DNA of 7,086 nucleotides from Acidobacteria bacterium AH-259-G07 (GTDB lineage Bacteria > Acidobacteriota > UBA6911 > RPQK01 > JADFOI01): contig JALLON010000138.1 in assembly GCA_027717925.1 (NCBI GenBank), forward strand, positions 1 to 7,086, given 5' to 3'. The notes beneath the pieces are model-generated. The model was not told where the DNA came from, did no database searches, and saw only the letters and a list, made by a program, of their open reading frames with translations. The position numbers and the translations under genes were made by a program. The stretch's first letter is position 1. Each line of letters begins with the position of its first letter. Positions 1-4,152 of this stretch are shown here, one piece after another.

Positions 1-128
1 AGATGCGGACTAGTTGATTGGAGCAGTCACCAACAGTAAGATCGCTCTTCTGAAGAGGTCTACCCCAGGGCAATTGTGCTGGCCAGTGGAGGTGCCGGTT
101 CCATGTCTAACAGGCCATCGACTCCGAG
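1..128. other. 3' flank of the operon, no gene seen
   Basis: No reading frame with a credible start or family signature is visible in these 128 bases. A near-palindrome CTCTTCTGAAGAG at 45-57 is present but lacks a T-run on either side. The stretch probably holds the untranslated end of the minus-strand transcript. Confidence 0.5.
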
Positions 129-147
129 CTAGTCGTCTAGCTTGCGG
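124..147 (-). other. Hairpin at the end of the CHRD gene
   Basis: AGCTAG (127-132) and CTAGCT (137-142) form a perfect 6-bp stem with a 4-base loop, extended by CCG/CGG across a 2-base bulge. It covers the stop codon of the CHRD gene. There is no T-tract on the downstream side, so a Rho-independent terminator is not supported. It could protect the 3' end of the operon transcript. Confidence 0.35.
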
Positions 148-653
148 GCAGGTTTTCTAGGGGTGTCAGGCTCCTCAGGTTTGATGTGACCGCGGACCTC
201 CCCGTTAAGGTGTCGACTGGTGCGAACGTTGACGTAGGTGTGCCTATTGATCATTTCTCCGATGAGAACCTTCAGTGGCTGTCCCTTCAGCGGGCCATCC
301 AGATCCGCTTTGGTGATGGTGCCCTCGGCAAGAACACCATTAAACCTGCCATTGATCTTGGGTCCAGCATACAGAACCGCTACGACTAGGCTGTTCTCAC
401 CAGTTGCTTTTAACTGGATGTGCGCCTCCAGGATATTGTGGATGTTAGCCACGATGAGTTTGTAGTTGAGCTTGGTGCCGTCTTCACTCAACTCAAAGAT
501 GGCCTGGCCTTGGGCATTGGATCTCACCTGCCTACCAGAGAGATGAGCCACAAACTTACTCGTAGACTGGGCGTGAAGTTGGCTGCCCACCAAGGCCAAC
601 ACGATGGCTGCCAGCACACCCAAAGCAAACTTATTGGAGAAGGTCTTGAACAT
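129..653 (-). CDS. Secreted CHRD-domain protein
   Basis: The 174-residue product has a Sec signal peptide (residues 1-28: basic start MFKTFSNK, a hydrophobic core, then QLHA with likely cleavage before QS) followed by one CHRD domain at about 33-157. CHRD signatures visible are FVAHLSGRQV near the start, SNAQGQAIFELSEDG, LNYKLIV, EAHIQ, GTITKADLDGPL, and the closing YVNV...NGEVRGHI. The domain is named after chordin and occurs in many bacterial exported proteins; its biochemical role is unknown. A short charged, proline-containing tail (158-174) follows. The gene is last in the minus-strand operon, 68 bp after the DUF1501 stop. No strong Shine-Dalgarno is seen upstream; GTGGG a few bases before the ATG is the best candidate, so translation may be weak or coupled. 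There is no alternative in-frame start nearby. Two histidines that I recall as common in this family are replaced (HIQ instead of HIH; VRT instead of VHT). Confidence 0.9.
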   Translation of the reverse strand: MFKTFSNKFALGVLAAIVLALVGSQLHAQSTSKFVAHLSGRQVRSNAQGQAIFELSEDGTKLNYKLIVANIHNILEAHIQLKATGENSLVVAVLYAGPKINGRFNGVLAEGTITKADLDGPLKGQPLKVLIGEMINRHTYVNVRTSRHLNGEVRGHIKPEEPDTPRKPARKLDD

Positions 654-689
654 AAACGCCCACTGGTGCCTGGACCGCGGATCAGCTCT

Positions 690-705
690 CCGGTTAGATT
701 ACCGG
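690..705 (-). other. Intercistronic hairpin between DUF1501 and CHRD
   Basis: CCGGT and ACCGG pair as a 5-bp stem with a 6-base loop in the 68-bp gap. No T-run follows on the minus strand, so it is not a convincing terminator. It may modulate expression of the last cistron, or be chance. Confidence 0.3.
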
Positions 706-721
706 GCTGTAGCTCTTTTGA

Positions 722-1957
722 TTAGATCATTCCTGTGAAGCGCTGGGCGTCAATTTTGAAGCCTGGGAAAACAGCTTCGGCTTTCTGACAGCCCAGATGG
801 CGCACAAGCGCTTCGGCAAGTACGTCGCGAAAGTCCGTGGTCAAGGCCAGATCTCGATCCTCGTTCAGTTGTTCCTGAGCCAGACCCGGCCATTGGCCGT
901 AGACCTTCCCGCCCTTGACGGGTCCACCCATGACGAACATCACATTGGCATGACCGTGATCAGTGCCGGCGCTGCCATTTTCTCGAGCCGTTCGTCCGAA
1001 TTCCGACATGCTCAAGACCACCACGTCCTCCATCCGATCGCCCAGATCGCGGTAGAAGGCTGCCAGAGCCCCACCAAAACGTTGTAAACGCTGAGTGAGT
1101 TGAAAGACCTCATTCGAATGGTCATCCCAGCCCCCGATGTCCACACAGGCCACCTCCAACCCGACATCGGCCTTAATCAACTGCGCCACTTGCTTCAGAC
1201 TCTGTGCAAAGGGGTTGTTCGCATATTTCACCCCGGGAGCCGGCTGGTACTGATCAAGGTTCGCCTTCTTCAGAAAGTCAATGGCGTCGAACATCTCCTG
1301 AGCCGTTCCGGACAACAGGGAGTTGGTTTCCTCGTGATAAAGCGACTCGTATAGGGATTGGCCCTGCTCATTGGCCTTACTTACGTCCAGGCCAAACTCG
1401 CTCACACTTTTAAGAGCAAGGGCCGGTGCTCGGCCCTTGAGGGAGCGCGGCAGCATCTCTCCCACAGAAAGCCCTCGAAAAGCAGTCGCCCTCGGATCAC
1501 GATTGTGGTAAAGGTAGCGGTTCAGCCATCCGTCGGAGATAAGCTTATTCCCCGGTGTGCCCGATTCCATGAAATCCTGGGCGTCAAAATGAGAGCGTGT
1601 CGGATCAGGAGACCCGGCCGCAGGGATGATGCCCAAATTTCCTTCTTTGTAAACAGGCAAGAGCGGTTTCAGGGACGGGTGCAAACCGAAGAACCCGTCC
1701 AGGTCGAGCGCTGATGTCCCCTTCTTGGACGGTGCGGGGATGGCGATGGAAGGTCGGTAAGAATAATAGTTCTTTTCACCGAAGGGCACCACGATGTTCA
1801 GGCCATCGGCACCGCCCCTTTGGAAGATCGTGACCAGAACTTTCTTGCGCCCTGCTGGTGAGGCGGCCATGGCCGTGCGAAAGAGAAAAGTGGGAACCGT
1901 CCCCATTCCCAACACGGCAAGTCCACCATTTTTCAGAAAAATACGCCGGGTAATCAT
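722..1957 (-). CDS. DUF1501 family Tat-exported protein (alkaline-phosphatase-like fold)
   Basis: The 411-residue product is a full-length DUF1501 protein. Residues 1-31 form a twin-arginine signal: TRRIFLK at 3-9, a hydrophobic stretch, and likely cleavage after AMA. Family landmarks follow in order: RGGADGLN (47-54), RSHFDAQDFMESG (121-133), GGWDDH (275-280), SEFGRTARENGS (318-329), GTDHGHAN (331-338) and LALTTDFRDV (370-379). DUF1501 is placed in the alkaline phosphatase/sulfatase-like superfamily; D51, D278/D279/H280 and D333/H334/H336 are plausible metal ligands, by analogy with the DHG motif of related enzymes. The substrate is unknown. Tat export would suit a protein that folds around metal in the cytoplasm. 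The start is supported by a strong Shine-Dalgarno (AGGAGG, 6-base spacing). It lies 54 bp after DUF1800, its usual partner, and 68 bp before the CHRD gene. Confidence 0.94.
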   Translation of the reverse strand: MITRRIFLKNGGLAVLGMGTVPTFLFRTAMAASPAGRKKVLVTIFQRGGADGLNIVVPFGEKNYYSYRPSIAIPAPSKKGTSALDLDGFFGLHPSLKPLLPVYKEGNLGIIPAAGSPDPTRSHFDAQDFMESGTPGNKLISDGWLNRYLYHNRDPRATAFRGLSVGEMLPRSLKGRAPALALKSVSEFGLDVSKANEQGQSLYESLYHEETNSLLSGTAQEMFDAIDFLKKANLDQYQPAPGVKYANNPFAQSLKQVAQLIKADVGLEVACVDIGGWDDHSNEVFQLTQRLQRFGGALAAFYRDLGDRMEDVVVLSMSEFGRTARENGSAGTDHGHANVMFVMGGPVKGGKVYGQWPGLAQEQLNEDRDLALTTDFRDVLAEALVRHLGCQKAEAVFPGFKIDAQRFTGMI

Positions 1958-1963
1958 TGCTGC

Positions 1964-1969
1964 CCTCCT
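1964..1969 (-). promoter_or_regulatory. Strong ribosome binding site of the DUF1501 gene
   Basis: AGGAGG on the minus strand sits 6 bases before the ATG at 1957, in the 54-bp gap after the DUF1800 stop. It indicates independent, efficient translation of the second cistron. Confidence 0.85.
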
Positions 1970-1980
1970 CTTTCCTCTGA

Positions 1981-1995
1981 GGCGCGGAAAGCGCC
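1981..1995 (-). other. Intercistronic hairpin between DUF1800 and DUF1501
   Basis: GGCGC and GCGCC form a perfect 5-bp GC-only stem around a 5-base loop, located just upstream of the DUF1501 ribosome binding site. No T-run follows, so it is not an intrinsic terminator. It could be an mRNA stability or processing element, or chance. Confidence 0.4.
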
Positions 1996-2011
1996 GGCAG
2001 AGATCTGAAAT

Positions 2012-3883
2012 TCACCTTTTTTGAAACCGTGGCGATCCCAGCATTAAAGCTATGGCAATCGCTTGGGTGCTCACTTTCTTTGGGTCCAAACGCTTCACTG
2101 AAGCTCCCCGGTCCATCATTGACTTGCTCATCATCGATCTTTCCGGTCCGGGTTGATCCTGAGCTGCTTTCTCCGCCAGCAACCGGCCTTTCTCGATCTG
2201 CTCGCTGTCGGGTCGCGGAATCCCTAACTGTTCTAACAACAACTGGGCGGATCGCAAGTCAGCCTTAATGCTCGGCTGGAAAGGAAAGACCCGGCCACCT
2301 GGCCCGCGGTAGACCTGCTGGACCCCGGAGACCAGGGTGAAAGCGAAGTTCAGACGTTTAATCAAAGCGTTGGTATTGATCCAGGCAGAGGCGACATCAG
2401 GATAACCGGTAGGGGCCTCGGAGTAGTAAAGTCTCTCCCCCATCCCCCTCAAGACCCCGTTTAGAAAAGAGTAACCCATAGCGTCCTTATCACTGAGTTT
2501 TCTTTTCTCAGGAAACGATCGTAACTCGGCATTCACGGCACGCAGGGAACTGGCGACCAGCTCCAGAGGTTTCTTTACCTTGGCCTGGTAAGCCTCTACA
2601 GAGAAAAACTGAGCAGAGGTGAAGATGGTTCTCAACACCTCTCGGATGTCCCCGTCGGTACGCTCAAAGGTCCGGCTGGCTGCTTCCACCAACTCAGCGG
2701 GCGGATCGTCGGCCACAAAGCGCCTGACCAGCTTGCTCGAAATAAAACGCGCAGTGGAGGGGTGGTGAGCGAGCATCTTTAATACCTGCATTCCTTCCTC
2801 GATACCACCCGATTTGATTGTTTGGCCCAGCACCACCTTGTCCCCTTGCTGGTGCAAGTCGGGCTCAAAAGCAAAAATACCCTCCTCTCGGGATGGCAAG
2901 GGTCGGATCGTCCAACCGGTGAAACACTTTGCCACCTGGATGACATCCTCCTGGGTGTAACCGCCGTCGACGCCTATGGTATGGAGTTCCATCACCTCAC
3001 GAGCATAGTTTTCATTCAGTCCTTTATATGTCTGGAGCATGAAAGGCATGCGAAAGTGCCAAGCCCGGCGTTGGCTGCCATTGAGGGAGACTCGCCCGCT
3101 GCGGCGATTCAGTCGCTCTTTGACAACCTCTGCGGGAGCGGAACTGAGGGCGTTATCGAGATAGGTAAGCATGGCCGGATGCTTGGCGGTCGCTATCAAT
3201 AGATCTTCGAATTTACCAAAAACCCGGGGACGAATGACATTTTGCTCGAAATCCGTCAAATACTCTCCGACTCGCTGGACGTTGAAGTGATTAAACCAGA
3301 AATCCACCATCACTTCTAGAAGCTGTCGCTCACTGTGTACAGCCCGAATCAGCTTGGCTATGCCAATCTCAGCATTAAGCTCTTGAGGCTGCTTCTTTCG
3401 GGCCACTATGGATGTAGGGTTAAAGATTCGAGGCCTTTGGGATTTGTGGCCTGTCGCTGAATCAGACTCCCCCACGGTTTGGCTGGAAGGATTTCCTGCT
3501 CTCACCTCCAGCTTGTGTATCATGCTGCGCCGTCTAGCATGTCCCACTGGTGAATCGGCCTCGAGTCGCTCCTGCAGTGTCATTTTCAAAGTCGTCAGGC
3601 TGGCCTGCTTTTCTTCCACCACAGGATCGGGAATGTTTTGCGGGTGCAGCTGCTGCTCAATGTAGGCCTGGATCCCCAGGGCTTTGACTTTTTCAATATC
3701 TCCTAATCGGGGACCAAAACCCAAGCGGTTAAGCACGTGAATGATTTTCTGCTCCTCGGTAAGTTCTTTGTCCGTCTCGGCAGCCAATGAAAAGGATGAT
3801 GTCGATACGACGATCAAAAAAGAAGAGAGGAACAAGGGCGTAACCGAGTGTCGTACTTTTTCAGAGAGAGGCAAAGCAGCCAT
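2012..3883 (-). CDS. DUF1800 family Sec-exported protein
   Basis: The 623-residue product belongs to DUF1800, a large family of unknown biochemical function usually encoded next to DUF1501. I chose the ATG at 3883 because GGGAGG lies 6 bases upstream and the resulting N-terminus is a good Sec signal peptide (residues 1-35, hydrophobic core about 16-33, cleavage around SLA-A-E). The frame stays open to an ATG at 3997, but that start lacks a signal peptide and sits in the predicted promoter. Family landmarks: LNRLGFGPR (51-59), FWFNHFNV (195-202), NYAREVMELHTIGVDGGYT (292-310), FTGWTI (321-326), SSKLVRRFV (382-390), PTGYPDVASAWINTNALIKR (491-510) and the terminal ALMLGSPRF. A polar low-complexity insert at about 129-168 and a Met/Ser-rich stretch at about 580-592 look like linkers. 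First gene of the operon; probably a periplasmic or surface protein. Confidence 0.94.
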   Translation of the reverse strand: MAALPLSEKVRHSVTPLFLSSFLIVVSTSSFSLAAETDKELTEEQKIIHVLNRLGFGPRLGDIEKVKALGIQAYIEQQLHPQNIPDPVVEEKQASLTTLKMTLQERLEADSPVGHARRRSMIHKLEVRAGNPSSQTVGESDSATGHKSQRPRIFNPTSIVARKKQPQELNAEIGIAKLIRAVHSERQLLEVMVDFWFNHFNVQRVGEYLTDFEQNVIRPRVFGKFEDLLIATAKHPAMLTYLDNALSSAPAEVVKERLNRRSGRVSLNGSQRRAWHFRMPFMLQTYKGLNENYAREVMELHTIGVDGGYTQEDVIQVAKCFTGWTIRPLPSREEGIFAFEPDLHQQGDKVVLGQTIKSGGIEEGMQVLKMLAHHPSTARFISSKLVRRFVADDPPAELVEAASRTFERTDGDIREVLRTIFTSAQFFSVEAYQAKVKKPLELVASSLRAVNAELRSFPEKRKLSDKDAMGYSFLNGVLRGMGERLYYSEAPTGYPDVASAWINTNALIKRLNFAFTLVSGVQQVYRGPGGRVFPFQPSIKADLRSAQLLLEQLGIPRPDSEQIEKGRLLAEKAAQDQPGPERSMMSKSMMDRGASVKRLDPKKVSTQAIAIALMLGSPRFQKR

Positions 3884-3889
3884 AAGTAA

Positions 3890-3895
3890 CCTCCC
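3890..3895 (-). promoter_or_regulatory. Ribosome binding site that sets the DUF1800 start
   Basis: GGGAGG on the minus strand lies 6 bases before the ATG at 3883. Together with the signal peptide that begins there, it decides this start over the upstream in-frame ATG at 3997. Confidence 0.8.
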
Positions 3896-3950
3896 AAAAT
3901 AGGCAGCGGATGCCGGCTTTTGCGGACCAGCTGCCGTTACCAATGTTGGT

Positions 3951-4092
3951 ATCCTCAGATAATGTAACATATAAACTAGGGAACTGTTTGAAGTCAAGCA
4001 TGAAATCCAGCGAATGACGCGAATCCGTGATTGGTCAAATGAGGATTACAACCAGAGCGGTTGCAGCTTGACAGGCCGTTTTCTGAGGATTA
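3951..4092. promoter_or_regulatory. TGAGGAT motif, three copies in the divergent promoter region
   Basis: TGAGGATTA occurs twice on the plus strand (4040-4048 and 4084-4092, 44 bases apart). The overlapping form TCTGAGGAT occurs at 4082-4090 on the plus strand and at 3951-3959 on the minus strand. One plus-strand copy lies upstream of the -35 of the RTX promoter and one lies in its spacer; the inverted copy lies just after the predicted start of the minus-strand transcript. The positions would suit a shared regulator, but 7-9 base matches can arise by chance in about 270 bp. Confidence 0.3.
3968..3997 (-). promoter_or_regulatory. Predicted sigma70-type promoter of the DUF1800-DUF1501-CHRD operon
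   Basis: Read on the minus strand, TTGACT (3997-3992, five of six matches to the -35 consensus) is followed after 18 bases by TATATG (3973-3968, four of six to the -10). Transcription would start near 3961, giving a leader of about 77 bases before the ATG at 3883. The placement argues against translation starting at the in-frame ATG at 3997. Prediction from consensus only. Confidence 0.5.
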
Positions 4093-4096
4093 TCGT
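4068..4096 (+). promoter_or_regulatory. Predicted sigma70-type promoter of the RTX protein gene
   Basis: A perfect -35 hexamer TTGACA (4068-4073) is separated by the optimal 17 bases from TATCGT (4091-4096), which matches four of six -10 positions including the first two and the last. Transcription would begin near 4103, leaving a leader of about 50 bases. The spacer contains one copy of the TCTGAGGAT motif described separately. Prediction from consensus only. Confidence 0.55.
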
Positions 4097-4140
4097 TCAG
4101 GCTAGAGATCCGTTTAACTTGGATTCTTCAAACCGGACCG

Positions 4141-4147
4141 GGTGAGG
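4141..4147 (+). promoter_or_regulatory. Ribosome binding site of the RTX protein gene
   Basis: GGTGAGG lies 5 bases before the ATG at 4153. It is a moderate match to the Shine-Dalgarno consensus and supports the only possible start codon in this open frame. Confidence 0.65.
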
Positions 4148-4152
4148 CCGCT

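Noticed and set aside
45..57. CTCTTCTGAAGAG near-palindrome as a terminator
   Set aside because: The possible stem is 5 bp with a 3-base loop and there is no T-run on either strand.
186..725. Plus-strand frames over the CHRD gene
   Set aside because: They are shadows of a clearly recognisable CHRD protein on the minus strand, with no family features.
3884..3997. DUF1800 start at the upstream in-frame ATG at 3997
   Set aside because: It would add 38 residues ahead of a good signal peptide, has no evident ribosome binding site and overlaps the predicted -35 element; the ATG at 3883 has GGGAGG at 6-base spacing.
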